Assembly: GCF_017901155.1 (NCBI RefSeq)
Contig: NZ_CP072800.1
Location: forward strand, 124,001 to 188,000
Reading direction: 5' to 3'
DNA from: Candidatus Thiothrix anitrata
GTDB lineage: Bacteria > Pseudomonadota > Gammaproteobacteria > Thiotrichales > Thiotrichaceae
Length of the DNA: 64,000 nucleotides
Position numbers and translations under genes: made by a program. This document shows, one piece after another, positions 34,701-44,957 of this stretch (the stretch's first letter is position 1; each line of letters begins with the position of its first letter). A model generated the notes under the pieces. That model was not told the origin of the DNA, did no database searches, and saw nothing but the letters and a program-made list of their open reading frames with translations.

Positions 34701-35666
34701 GTAAATGCCATCCGCGCCTGTCGTGGTTGTGTCTACGATAGTGCCGTTTTTATCCAGCAAGTTAACCGTAATCCCCACCGCGCCCGGCTCATCGTACAGG
34801 CCATCATCCGTACCGTTGCTGGCACTGTGGTCAAGCCACACGCGCCCGGTCACACTGGCAGGCAATACCCCTGCGTCTACTGTGTCGTTAAAGCCATCCG
34901 AGGTTACTAATGCAGTCATGCGACCGTTAGCATTGGTATCGCTATCCTTCGCATCGTCTGCACCAGCATCGGTTTGGGTAAACACAAAGCCCGTCATATC
35001 TTCCAGTTGCACCTGATATTTACCTGGTAACAAGCCTGTAAACTGGTACAAACCGTTCACGTCGCTCACTACGCGGTAAGGCATTGGTGGTTCTTGATCA
35101 ACTGCCGGACGCATCACCGGATTACCCGCGTTATCCAGCAATACCAGCGTCACATCACGTACTGAAGGTTCATTTTCATCCTGGACACCATTGGCGTTAA
35201 CGTCCAGCCACACGCGATTGCCGAAGCCACCCGCACGGTAGAAGCCTGCATCCACACTGCTGATGTCAGCCGATACCAAGGTCACTGGCACACTCAGGTT
35301 AGGACGAATATCGCTATCCACGCCATCGTCATTGCCTTGGTCTTGTGCCACCAGTGTGTAGGTTGCTGGCGGATTCACCACCACAACGTAAGCTCCCGGC
35401 AACAAACCAGCCACTTCGTATTCACCATTAGGGTTGGTCGTCGTTGTCGCTACCGCCACACCATCCGCCGGATCGCCATCACCGTTAGGGTCAGTGAACA
35501 CCGTCACACCCACGCCCGGCAAAATCGGCTCAAACGGATCAGCCTGACCATTACCATCGGTGTCTTCCCATGCAAAACCCATCAAGGTTGCCGGTGCGAC
35601 ACCCGCATCCAGATCACGGTTTTGCTCACCCGACAACAGGGTAATAGTCGCTTTACGGCTGATCAT
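31746..35666 (-). CDS. Readable C-terminal segment of the giant surface protein
   Basis: This 1,306-residue frame is unbroken. It contains about ten repeats, then a DUF11-like domain (KLLKTAYQGHDAGAKCGTDAATSELSIVDIDKD...ENVTYCFEITNPGETGLAQI), a second beta region and the IPTL-CTERM tail with one membrane helix and a basic end (QRWGAKAK). The tail makes this a substrate for exosortase-like processing, as known for PEP-CTERM relatives. Confidence 0.87.
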   Translation of the reverse strand: MISRKATITLLSGEQNRDLDAGVAPATLMGFAWEDTDGNGQADPFEPILPGVGVTVFTDPNGDGDPADGVAVATTTTNPNGEYEVAGLLPGAYVVVVNPPATYTLVAQDQGNDDGVDSDIRPNLSVPVTLVSADISSVDAGFYRAGGFGNRVWLDVNANGVQDENEPSVRDVTLVLLDNAGNPVMRPAVDQEPPMPYRVVSDVNGLYQFTGLLPGKYQVQLEDMTGFVFTQTDAGADDAKDSDTNANGRMTALVTSDGFNDTVDAGVLPASVTGRVWLDHSASNGTDDGLYDEPGAVGITVNLLDKNGTIVDTTTTGADGIYHFTGVLPGEYRVAFVMPETLKLVEKGVGEDLAVDSDADPETGLTDAFTVTSTNTITNLDAGVVAGALGDRVWTDLNENGMQDEGEPGVAGITVKLINAKGKTMDTQVTDASGFYAFRDVAPATYSVQFVVGALKLTTAQQGEDRATDSNADPATGIATVTVGSGTQGDQTIDAGILPAKIGDYVWLDSNRNGIQDAGETPLANVSVTLLNEDGGFVATTTTDAQGKYQFAVPEGKYSIQVVSLDSSFTPAKQGEDRALDSDVDASGTSPLQAYLSGSLNDAVDVGITPAVISGKVLNDLWANGTIEPEDGGLGGVTITVTGTDSFGNPVTMTTTTGEDGSYQLLVPPGTYTVSVTHKPGFVATGSTPATTDGSVVIDHEHLTVVVKSGSDAKDASFLAYDPSTWVAPAGKVIDDHNHDTQAGVTERGLVGVSVALYTDPNGDGDPADGRLLETVLTDASGTFTFAKVPPGRYLLVETDPANYESTADSADKNDNRIPFTVVASEAPQGLMFLDAEPKGSLTGYVRPDPERKGDLTQASGGIAGVTLELFTDPDGNGDPSDGVRIATVVTDADGRYAFDEVITGHYVIVEKDKPAHISTADRSEGNDNRIPVLVSVADGKNTCTLPDGNVGCTGLDFLDSALKSEIKLLKTAYQGHDAGAKCGTDAATSELSIVDIDKDKQENVTYCFEITNPGETGLAQIALVDNTLNLTAAQLKPLGTVPTSLVPLSKDANARIRYYYEHRITTSLVNTATATAKPVLEDGTVFDAELNANDESTAKLHFIFDPPSAYKTVTATGDYVMLWQMVWINSSSDSVAKVKVYDGVPEGTHYAAMSAGEFVSADGVYCEARGTSVTETCKYEAPSADYPRGRVIWIGTIGADAGNVTEAAAANEVVIRFYSMLDKAGEQQTISNQAHSSWDLDGDGKPEYDDITTDNGGTDDPNDTTDISLGSAAQIPTLGEWSLLFLSLLMVWVAFGYQRWGAKAK

Positions 35667-38509
35667 ATCCGGTCGGAATCCAACTCGCGTGCCGCACCTT
35701 GCGCTGCCGGAACCAACTGCATTCCTTCAGGTAACGTGAACTCCACGGTGTAAACACCCGGCTTCAACCCAGCAAAGTTGTATTTGCCGTTAGCATCAGT
35801 TGTAGTGGTTGCATTCACCGCCAGACCTGCGCCATCCGCACCGGACAACACCACTGTAATGCCGCTGATACCCACTTCGTTCGGGTCTTGCAGTGCATTT
35901 TCATTGGCATCCAACCACACGGTATCGCCAATGCTACCCAAACCGCTATCGAGGAAATCCTGCGCCAGTTTGTCTTCGCCAGAGGCTACGGTTACGTTGA
36001 TTTGGTTGTCGTTCGCACCTTCCACATCAGCGGTGGAAATCCAGCCGTCGAGATCGGTTGCACGCACGCTGTAAACACCCGGTTTCAAGCCTGTAAAGGT
36101 GTAGAACCCGTTTTCATCCGTCGTTGTCGGCGTACCAATTTGGGTGTCGCCTTGCCACAAGGTTACGCTGACATTGGCCACCCCACTTTCCAGATCTGCG
36201 AATGCAGCATCAGCGTCGATGTCATTACGCACTTGCCCACTGATACTGGCTGGCTGGTAATTCAGGAAGTCGTTTTGCGCGGAAGTTTGACCACTGGTCA
36301 CCACTACGCTCACCACATCCATGCTTACCACAGTACTGCCTTGGGTTCCGGCTTCGCTACCGGTGGAAACCGCACCGTCAGGGGTGGTTTCAGTGATGCT
36401 GTAAGTACCCGGTGGCACGATAAAGCTGTACGTACCATCCGCAGCGGTAGTGGTGGTTTTAATCACAGGATTACCAAGTAAATCCGTACCGGTCAGCGTA
36501 ATCACCACACCAGCAACCACTGGTTCGTTAGCGTCTTGCACCCCATTGGCGTTCAGATCATCCAACACCGCGCCCGAAATCAGCGCAGGTTTTACGCCTG
36601 CATCCACACTTTGGTTGCCGACGGTGGAAACCACAGTCACTGCCACATTCCCAGCCGCATCAACATCGGAATCCAGATCGTCGTCAGTACCACGGTCGGT
36701 TGCGGTAAATTGCGCACCTTCCGGCAATACCACTTGCACGTGGTATTCACCCGGCAATACCCCGGTAAAGTTGTAGAAACCGTTAGCATCTGTGGTTTGT
36801 GTCAGCACCGTTTTACCGCTGCTATCCAGCAGGTTAACCGTCACATTTGCCAAACCGAGTTCGCCAGCGTCCTGCATTCCGTTGAGGTTTTCATCAACCC
36901 ACACACGATCACCCAAGCCGCCAGGTTCAATACCCGCGTCAAGGTTGGTCACGCTATCGGTCGATTTCAGCACAAAGTTAGGGCTGTGACCGTCGGCGAT
37001 TTGCACATCGGAATCCACTGCATCGTCACCACCCGTATCAGGAGTAACAAACTTCATATTGGCAGGTTGGGTGATTTCCACACGGTATTCACCCGGCAAG
37101 ATACCGCTAAAGCTGTATTGGCCTTCCGAACCTGTGGTCGTCGTCGCCACCGTTGCGCCGGTTTTCACATCCACCAGTTTCACGCTGACACCAACCACAC
37201 CGGATTCTGTGTCATCCTGCGCATTCGCATTGCGGTCAATCCATACCCGACCGCTAATCGCGGCTGGCAAAATGCCCGCATCCGTATCACGCAAGTGCTG
37301 CCCGGAAACCAATGTTACCAAGGCACTGCCATTCGCTGCCGGATCGGAATCCGCCGCACGGTTATCGCCTTGTGCCGTTTTGGTCAGGACAATGCCTTCC
37401 GGTGTCACGAACTTGACGCTGTAATCGCCCGGAATCTTGTTATTGAACAGGTACTGCCCTTCCGCATTGGTGGTGGTAGTCGCCACCACTTCACTTGCTT
37501 TATTGAGCAATTGCACTTCCAGACCCACAATCGCTGGTTCCTTCGCGTTTTGAATGCCGTCTTCGTTAACATCCAACCACACGTAATCGCCGATACTGCC
37601 CAATTGGTAGTAACCCGCATCCACCGCCGTTGAAGAACCTGATTTCAAGCTCACCGCAGCCACACCGCTAGCATTGGCATTGGAATCCAACGCCGTATCA
37701 TCACCTTGTTGGGCAAGGCTGCGCTGATAGCCATCCGGCAGACTAAAGGTCACGAGGTAATCCAGTGGCAACAATTGCTCAAAGCGGTATTCACCATTGG
37801 TTGCAGTAAAGCTGGCTTTGACCTGCTCAGTTGCTTGCGCCACACCGTCTGCATTCACGTCGCGGTAAAGCGTAACCATCACACCTGCCAGACCCGGCTC
37901 TTCCTCATCCTGCACCCCGTTAGCATTGAGGTCGTGCCAGACTTTATCGCCCACCGACACTAAACCAATGTAACCAAAGTCCAGACCGCTAGTGGTTTGC
38001 ATCGGCAACACTTCCGCTGGTGTCTGATGATCAAACAAACCATCAGGATCACCGGTTTGCTGTGTACCTGCTGCCAAGCTCGTTGGGTCAACCTTCACGG
38101 TATAATCACCCGGCGGTAAATCCGCTGCGGTGTACACACCATCCGCGCCCGTTGTCAGCGTAGCAACCGTTTCACCCGCAGCATTCACCACCGTAACCGT
38201 AATGTTTGCCAGCAATGCTTCGTCAGGGTCACGTATCCCGTCGGTATCGCTGTCTGTCCACACTACGCCGGTCAATGTGCCTTTTTGCAATGCATCAAGG
38301 AAATCATTACCTGTGCTGTTTTGTGCCGAAGCCAATACCACCAACACCTTATTGTCATTAGGCGCGGTCACATCGAAAGTGGATTGCCACTTCAGCCAAG
38401 TCCGCTTCCACCACCACATAATTTTGTGGCTTGAGGTTAGTGAACAGGTAACGACCTTCGCTGTCGGTAGCGGTTTTCGCCACTTGCACGCCATCACTGC
38501 TGTCACCAT
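35663..38509 (-). CDS. Readable segment of repeats in the giant surface protein
   Basis: From about 38390 this 948-residue frame carries some nine repeats (WTDSDTDGIRDPDEALL, WHDLNANGVQDEEEPGL, WLDVNEDGIQNAKEPAI, WIDRNANAQDDTESGV, WVDENLNGMQDAGELGL, WLDANENALQDPNEVGI). The first 40 residues are out of register. The break at 35669-35672 is again CCGG for CCCGG. Confidence 0.8.
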   Translation of the reverse strand: MVTAVMACKWRKPLPTAKVVTCSLTSSHKIMWWWKRTWLKWQSTFDVTAPNDNKVLVVLASAQNSTGNDFLDALQKGTLTGVVWTDSDTDGIRDPDEALLANITVTVVNAAGETVATLTTGADGVYTAADLPPGDYTVKVDPTSLAAGTQQTGDPDGLFDHQTPAEVLPMQTTSGLDFGYIGLVSVGDKVWHDLNANGVQDEEEPGLAGVMVTLYRDVNADGVAQATEQVKASFTATNGEYRFEQLLPLDYLVTFSLPDGYQRSLAQQGDDTALDSNANASGVAAVSLKSGSSTAVDAGYYQLGSIGDYVWLDVNEDGIQNAKEPAIVGLEVQLLNKASEVVATTTTNAEGQYLFNNKIPGDYSVKFVTPEGIVLTKTAQGDNRAADSDPAANGSALVTLVSGQHLRDTDAGILPAAISGRVWIDRNANAQDDTESGVVGVSVKLVDVKTGATVATTTTGSEGQYSFSGILPGEYRVEITQPANMKFVTPDTGGDDAVDSDVQIADGHSPNFVLKSTDSVTNLDAGIEPGGLGDRVWVDENLNGMQDAGELGLANVTVNLLDSSGKTVLTQTTDANGFYNFTGVLPGEYHVQVVLPEGAQFTATDRGTDDDLDSDVDAAGNVAVTVVSTVGNQSVDAGVKPALISGAVLDDLNANGVQDANEPVVAGVVITLTGTDLLGNPVIKTTTTAADGTYSFIVPPGTYSITETTPDGAVSTGSEAGTQGSTVVSMDVVSVVVTSGQTSAQNDFLNYQPASISGQVRNDIDADAAFADLESGVANVSVTLWQGDTQIGTPTTTDENGFYTFTGLKPGVYSVRATDLDGWISTADVEGANDNQINVTVASGEDKLAQDFLDSGLGSIGDTVWLDANENALQDPNEVGISGITVVLSGADGAGLAVNATTTTDANGKYNFAGLKPGVYTVEFTLPEGMQLVPAAQGAARELDSDRI

Positions 38510-41500
38510 TGCCGTCTGGGTCAGTAAACAGGGTAATCGTTACCCCACCAATACCATTATCGGTATCGGCTGGGTTGCCATTGTAGTTAAGGTCATTACG
38601 CACCTGCCCCGCAATGCTGCCCACGCGGTAATCGAAGAAGTTGTTGTTTTCCGATTTGCCGCCGCTGCTCACTGGCGTAGTCAAGGTATCCGCATTCACC
38701 ACGGCTGCCCGGTTGCTGTCCCGGCTGGCTACCACTGGAGAGGTAATCCACCAGATTAGTCGTTACCAGTGTGTAATTCCCCGCCGGAACTGTGAAGCTG
38801 TATTCACCGTTATCATTGGTAGTGGTAGTCGCGGTCACTGGCGTACCGAATACATCCGTGCCGGTCAACGTCACTGTCACGTTCTTCAGTGCAGTTTCAG
38901 CCGCATCCAAGTTGCCATCAGCATTAGTGTCTTCAATCACGTAACCAGACACGACGGCTGGCGGTAAACCAGCATCCAAGTCCTGATGATTGTCACCGGA
39001 AACCACTGTTACCACTGCGGTAATACCTGTGGTCAAATCCGCATCCGAATCGGCGGCTGGGTTCGCACCCTGCTTGAGCTTGGTAAACGCTGCCAAATCC
39101 GGCAATACAAACTCGACACGGTATTCACCGGCAATACCGTGAACTGGTATTTACCGGTAGCGTCCGTCAACGCGGTCAATGGATTACCACCTGCGTCTTT
39201 CACCGGCTTGCTTTCTTTATCCAGCAAGTTAACCGTGACACCCGCCACCGCAGGCTCACCCGCACCTTGCGTACCGTCACCGTTCAAATCCAGCCACACG
39301 TAATCACCGAGTTTCGCAGGCACAATCCCCGCATCCACGGTTTGATTACCTACACCGGAAATCACCGTCACTTTCACTTCGCCATCCGCTGCCGGATCGG
39401 AATCCAGCGTGGTGTCTGAGCCTTGTTTCGCGGTTACAAAAGTCATGCCGGTAGGTGGCACAAATTTCACGCTGTAATCGCCGGTTGTACCGCTGCAAAG
39501 TTATAGAAACCAGTCGCATCGGTAGTTTGAGTAGCGACGGTTGCACCCTTACCATCCAACAAATTCACCACCACGTTGGCAACGCCAGTTCACCGCTGTC
39601 TTGCAAGTTATTGCCGTTGAGATCCAGCCACACGCGGTCGCCCAACGCACCGGCTGCAATCCCCGCGTCTACGTCACTGACAGTCGCGCCGGATGCAACG
39701 TTAAAGGTATGGCTCTTACCATCTTCCACGCCAACATCGCTGTCTTTGACATCATCGCCGCCTTTGTCTTGTTCCACAAAGCCCATGTTCGCTGGCTCTT
39801 GCACCTGCACTTGGTAGCTACCGGCAATACGCCTGTAAAGGTGTAAACGCCATCCGCACCTGTGGTAGTGGTTGCCACAACCGCTTGGGTGGCGGTGTTA
39901 ATCAAGCTCACACTGACACCAATTACACCTGTTTCTGGAGCATCTTCCACACCGTTGGCGGTATTGCTGTCAGTCCAAACACGCCGGTTACGGTAGCCGG
40001 TTGTACACCTGCATCAATGCTTTGGTTGCTTTCACCAGACTTGAGCGTAACGCTGGCTTTGCCATCGGCTGCCGCGTCACTGTCAATCAAATCTGTACCT
40101 TGGTCTTGGGTGGTAAACGCCATTCCCGTCGGTAACGTGAACACAACGTCATAAGCACCCGGATACAGGTTGCTGAACTGGTATTTGCCGTTCGCATCGG
40201 TTTGCGCTGCTTGTGGTGGCACATCATTGCCATTGCCCAACTTGCCACCCAACGTAACGGTCACACCCGACACACCGGTTTCAGACGCTTGCTGAATGCC
40301 ATCGCCGTTACTGTCAAACCACACTACATCGCCGATGCTGGCATATTTATACAGACCTGCATCTACATCGAGCAGATTCGCGCCGCCCGCCAAAGTAATT
40401 ACCGCAGTACGTCCATTGACCGCACCTGCTACCGCTTGAATATCAACCGCATCGGAATCAGCAGCTTCATCCGGGCAACATCTGCCGCTACAAAGCCTGC
40501 ATAAGTTTCCGGCTTCTTAAATTCAACACGGTAATCACCGGCAACAATTGTTCAAAACGGTACAGCCCCGCGCTAGTCGTGGTGGTGGTTTTGAGAATAT
40601 TCATGCCGCTGGTATCCAGCAAATGCACGGTCACGCCTGCCACACCGGTTCACCCGCGTCTTGCAAGCCGTTAGCGTTGAGGTCATCCCACGCCTTATCA
40701 CCCAAGGCCGCAGCACCCACGTAACCAAAATCCAACCCGCCGGTTTCCGCGCCTGCGGTTACTGTCGTAGCAGTCTGATGATCTTTGAGTGCGTCAGGAT
40801 CAGCGGTTTGCAATACACCTGCTGGCAACGTGGTGGCATCCACTTTCACGCTGTATTTACCGGTGGCAAACCTTCGGCTTTGTACGCACCGTCTGGCGTG
40901 GTTTGCAGGGTAGCCACGATCTTACCGTCAGCATCCAGCACCAATACCTTGATATTGGCTAAACCGGTTTCAATCGGCTCACGCATCCCGTCCGGTTTTG
41001 TATCTGTCCACACCACACCGCTCAAGCTGCCTTTTTGTTGCGCATCGAGGAAATCATTACCCGTGCTGGTTTGTGCCGAAGCCAAGGCCAACGGAATGCG
41101 GTTATCGTTACCACCTTGAATATCGGCGGTGGAAGCCCACTGCTCAAGGTCGGTTTCCACGACTACATAATTGCCGGTTTCACTGCGTTAAACACGTAGC
41201 TGCCCGCGCTATTGGTAGTTGCTGTGCCTACATTGACACCATCCGCCGGATCGCCGTTGCCATCAGGGTCGGTAAACAGGGTAATGGTGACACCAGCGAT
41301 ACCCGCATCGGCATCAGCAAAGCTGCCGTCATAATCGCTGTCATTACGCACCTGACCCGCAATGCTGCCCACGCGGTAATCGAGGAAGTCATTGTGTTCG
41401 GAAGTTGCGCCACCCACTGCTGGTGTGGTCAATTCATCTTCGTTAACAATCGCCGCACCCGTTGCCGAACCTGCCAAACTACCGCTGGAGAGGTAATCCA

Positions 41501-42737
41501 CAGGCGTGGTTTCCTTGAGGGTGTAAGTTCCGGCAATACCGCAAAGCTGTATACGCCGTTAGCATCGGTTGTCGCCGTCGCAGTTACTGGCTGGCCTAAC
41601 GCATCCACACCCGTCAGGGTAATGGTTACGCCTGCAATACCGGTTTCGCCGCTGTCTTTCACGCCGTTGGCATTGAGATCTTTCAGCACCATACCGCTAA
41701 TGCGTGCCGGGCTAAACCTGCATCCAAGGTTTGATCGCTTGCACCCGAAGCCAAGGTAACACTGGCAGTGCTGCCGGTGGTGGTATCCGCGTTGGAATCT
41801 TGTTCGGCTGTACCTTGCGCCGCCTGCGTAAACGCCGCACCGGTTGGCAAGGTAAACTTCACGCTGTATTCACCCGGCAATACCACAAACTGGTATTTAC
41901 CCGCTGCATCGGTCAGCGTTGTTACTGCATTACCCGCAACATCCAATACGGGCGCACCGGCTTTATCCAGCAATGCTACGGTAATGCCAGCAACAGGCGG
42001 TTCGCCCGCGTCTTGCTTGCCGTCACCATTGGTATCCAGCCACACGTAATCGCCCAGTTTCGCTGGCACAACACCTGCGTCCACGGTTTGATTACCCACG
42101 CCGGAAACCACTGTTACCGCGACTTTGCCATCGCCGGAAGGATCGGAATCCAAAGTGTCATCCGTGCCTTGGTTTGCACCCACCAGCGTCATACCTGCCA
42201 GGGTTTCAAACTGCACGGTGTGATTGCCGGTAAAACGGCAGCGAAGTTGTAGAAGCCGGAAGCATCAGTGGTTTTGGTGTCAACAACCTTATTCGTGCCG
42301 TCGAGCAATTTCACGGTAACGTTAGGCACGCCGGTTCGCCACTATCTTGCAGGTTATTGCCGTTGAGATCCAACCACACACGGTCGCCCAAAGAACCGGA
42401 TTTAATCCCCGCGTCAACATCCACAATCGCATCGCCGGAAGCAACCGGGAAGCTGTGACTTGTGCCGTTCGCAGGGTCTACGTCGCTGTCTTTGGTGTCG
42501 TTACCGCCTTCGTCTTTGAGGACGAATTCCATATTGGCAGGTTGCAGCACTTGCACGCTGTAATTACCCGGCACTACGCCAGTGAAGGTGTAAACGCCAT
42601 CCGCACCACTGGTGGTGGTAGCAATGACTTTACCGCTGGTAGCATCAAGTAAGTTAACCGTTACCCCAACTACGCCGTTTTCCGCACCGTCATCGTCAAT
42701 GCTGTTGGGGGTATTGTTATCACTCCACACCCGACCG

Positions 42738-44957
42738 CTAATACTGGCTGGGCGTACCCCCGGCATCCAGTGTCAAATTGGTTTCACCCGATTTCAGGGT
42801 CGCGGAAACTGTACCCGCTGCGGCTACGTCGCTATCCAAGCTATCGTCCGCACCTTGATCTTGCAGGGTAAAGCCCATGCCTGCTGGCAGGTTGAATTTC
42901 ACGCTGTAAGTACCCGGATACAGATTGCTAAAGCGATAATTACCCGCCGCATCCGTGGTGACATCGGTAGCGGTAATTGCCGTGCCATCGCCGCGTGTGC
43001 CGGTCAACGTAACCGTCGTCGCAGCCATGCCCGCTTCGTTTACGTCTTGCTTGCCGTCACCATCTGCATCGAACCACAAGGTATCGCCAAGGTTAGCGGC
43101 TTTATACAAACCTGCATCCACATCACGTGGTGCTGCACCGCCCGCCAAGGTAAATACCGCCGTGCGCCCAGTCAGCAAATCCGCATCGGAATCTTTCGCA
43201 GTATCCCCACCCTGTTTAGCAGTCACAAAACCGCTGAAGGTTTCTGGTTTCGCAAACTCAATCTGGTAATCGCCCGGTGCAAGGTGCGTAAACAGGTATT
43301 CGCCGTTCACGTCAGTGGTAGTAGTTTTAACCACCGTGTCACCCGCGCTGTTCAACAAGCGCACCGTTACACCGGCAACACCGTTTTCATTCGCGTCCTG
43401 TTCACCGTTACCGTTGAGGTCTTCCCACACCCGATCACCAACGCTGGCACTGCCCACGTAACCAAAATCCAAACCACTGGTTTCCGCACCGGCATTCACT
43501 GCCGCTGAAGTCTGGTGATCTTTGAGTGCGTCAGGGTCAGCCGTTTGCAATACACCGGCTGGCAACGTCGCCGTGGTGACTTTCACGCTATAGGTTCCCG
43601 GCGGTAAGTTATCCGCACGGTACGAACCATTCGCCAGTGTGGTCAACGTGGCTACGGTATTACCCGCTGAATCCAGCACCAACACTGTGACATTGGCTAA
43701 CGCTGTTTCGCCCGCATCGCGTGCGCCATTGCTGTTCGCATCTGTCCACAGCACGCCGCTTAAGCTGCCTTTACGTTTGGCATCAAGGTAATCGTTACCA
43801 ATACTGTCTTGACCGGAAGCCAACGCCAGTGCAATGCGGTTATCGTTTGCCGCTTGAATGTCTGCCGTTGACTCCCACTTATCCAAATCCGTTTCAACAA
43901 TGACGTAACTGCCCGGTTTCACTGCACTAAACAGGTACAAACCGGTAGCGTTAGTCGTCGCCGTCGCCACACTTACCCCATCAGCCGGATTGCCGTCGTT
44001 ATTCGGATCGGTAAACAGGGTAATCGTGACACCGGCAATGCCTTCATCCGTATCTGTCAGGCTTGCGTCGTAATCCGCATCGTGGCGCACTTGCCCCGCA
44101 ATGCTGCCAATGTGGTAATCCAAGAAATCGTTGTTAGCAGAAACACCACCACCCAGTACTGGCGTGGTTAATTCATCCACCGACACCACTGCTGCACCTA
44201 TCGCAGTTCCGGCAACGCTGCCGCTGGACAGGTAATCAACCGGATTGGTTTCTTTGAGGGTGTAAGTTCCCGGCAATACTGCAAAGTTGTACGCACCGTT
44301 CGCATCAGTAGTCGCGGTTGCATTGACGCTATGACCCAGCGCATCAACCCCGCTCAGGGTAACGGTTACGCCTGCAATGCCGACTTCACCCGCATCTTTT
44401 ACGCCATTAGCGTTCGCGTCTTTAATCACCGCACCGCTAATCCGTGCCGTTGCTAAACCAGCGTCCAGCGTTGGATTGTCCGCCCCAGAGGCTACCGTCA
44501 CGACAGCGGTTACACCCGTCGTAATATCCGCATCGGAATCCTTATCCGCCGCACCTTGGTTCTTTTGGGTGAAGGCTGCATTGGCTGGCAACACAAATTT
44601 CACGCTGTACTCACCCGGCAATACACTGAATTGGTATTTGCCCGCCGCATCCGTGGTAGCGGTCATGGCATTGCCACCCGCATCCAATACTGGCGCACCG
44701 AGTTTGTCCAACAGTTTCACCGTCATGCCTACAACAGGCGGTTCACCTGCGTCTTGCTTACCGTCGCCGTTGCTATCCAACCATACGTAATCGCCCAGTT
44801 TCGCAGGCACAATGCCCGCATCCACGGTTTGATTACCCACGCCAGAAACTACGGTTACAGCAACTTTGCCATCACCAGCCGGGTCGGAATCGAGGGTATC
44901 GTCCTTGCCTTGATTTGCGCCCACCAAGGTCATGCCTGCGGGTGGCACAAATTGCAC
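42738..44957 (-). CDS. Readable segment 3 of the giant surface protein
   Basis: This 739-residue frame covers further repeats (WLDSNGDGKQDAGEPPV, IKDANANGVKDAGEVGI, WTDANSNGARDAGETAL, WEDLNGNGEQDANENGV, WFDADGDGKQDVNEAGM). It ends at an apparent one-base gain (five Cs at 42757-42761 instead of four). Confidence 0.8.
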   Translation of the reverse strand: MQFVPPAGMTLVGANQGKDDTLDSDPAGDGKVAVTVVSGVGNQTVDAGIVPAKLGDYVWLDSNGDGKQDAGEPPVVGMTVKLLDKLGAPVLDAGGNAMTATTDAAGKYQFSVLPGEYSVKFVLPANAAFTQKNQGAADKDSDADITTGVTAVVTVASGADNPTLDAGLATARISGAVIKDANANGVKDAGEVGIAGVTVTLSGVDALGHSVNATATTDANGAYNFAVLPGTYTLKETNPVDYLSSGSVAGTAIGAAVVSVDELTTPVLGGGVSANNDFLDYHIGSIAGQVRHDADYDASLTDTDEGIAGVTITLFTDPNNDGNPADGVSVATATTNATGLYLFSAVKPGSYVIVETDLDKWESTADIQAANDNRIALALASGQDSIGNDYLDAKRKGSLSGVLWTDANSNGARDAGETALANVTVLVLDSAGNTVATLTTLANGSYRADNLPPGTYSVKVTTATLPAGVLQTADPDALKDHQTSAAVNAGAETSGLDFGYVGSASVGDRVWEDLNGNGEQDANENGVAGVTVRLLNSAGDTVVKTTTTDVNGEYLFTHLAPGDYQIEFAKPETFSGFVTAKQGGDTAKDSDADLLTGRTAVFTLAGGAAPRDVDAGLYKAANLGDTLWFDADGDGKQDVNEAGMAATTVTLTGTRGDGTAITATDVTTDAAGNYRFSNLYPGTYSVKFNLPAGMGFTLQDQGADDSLDSDVAAAGTVSATLKSGETNLTLDAGGTPSQY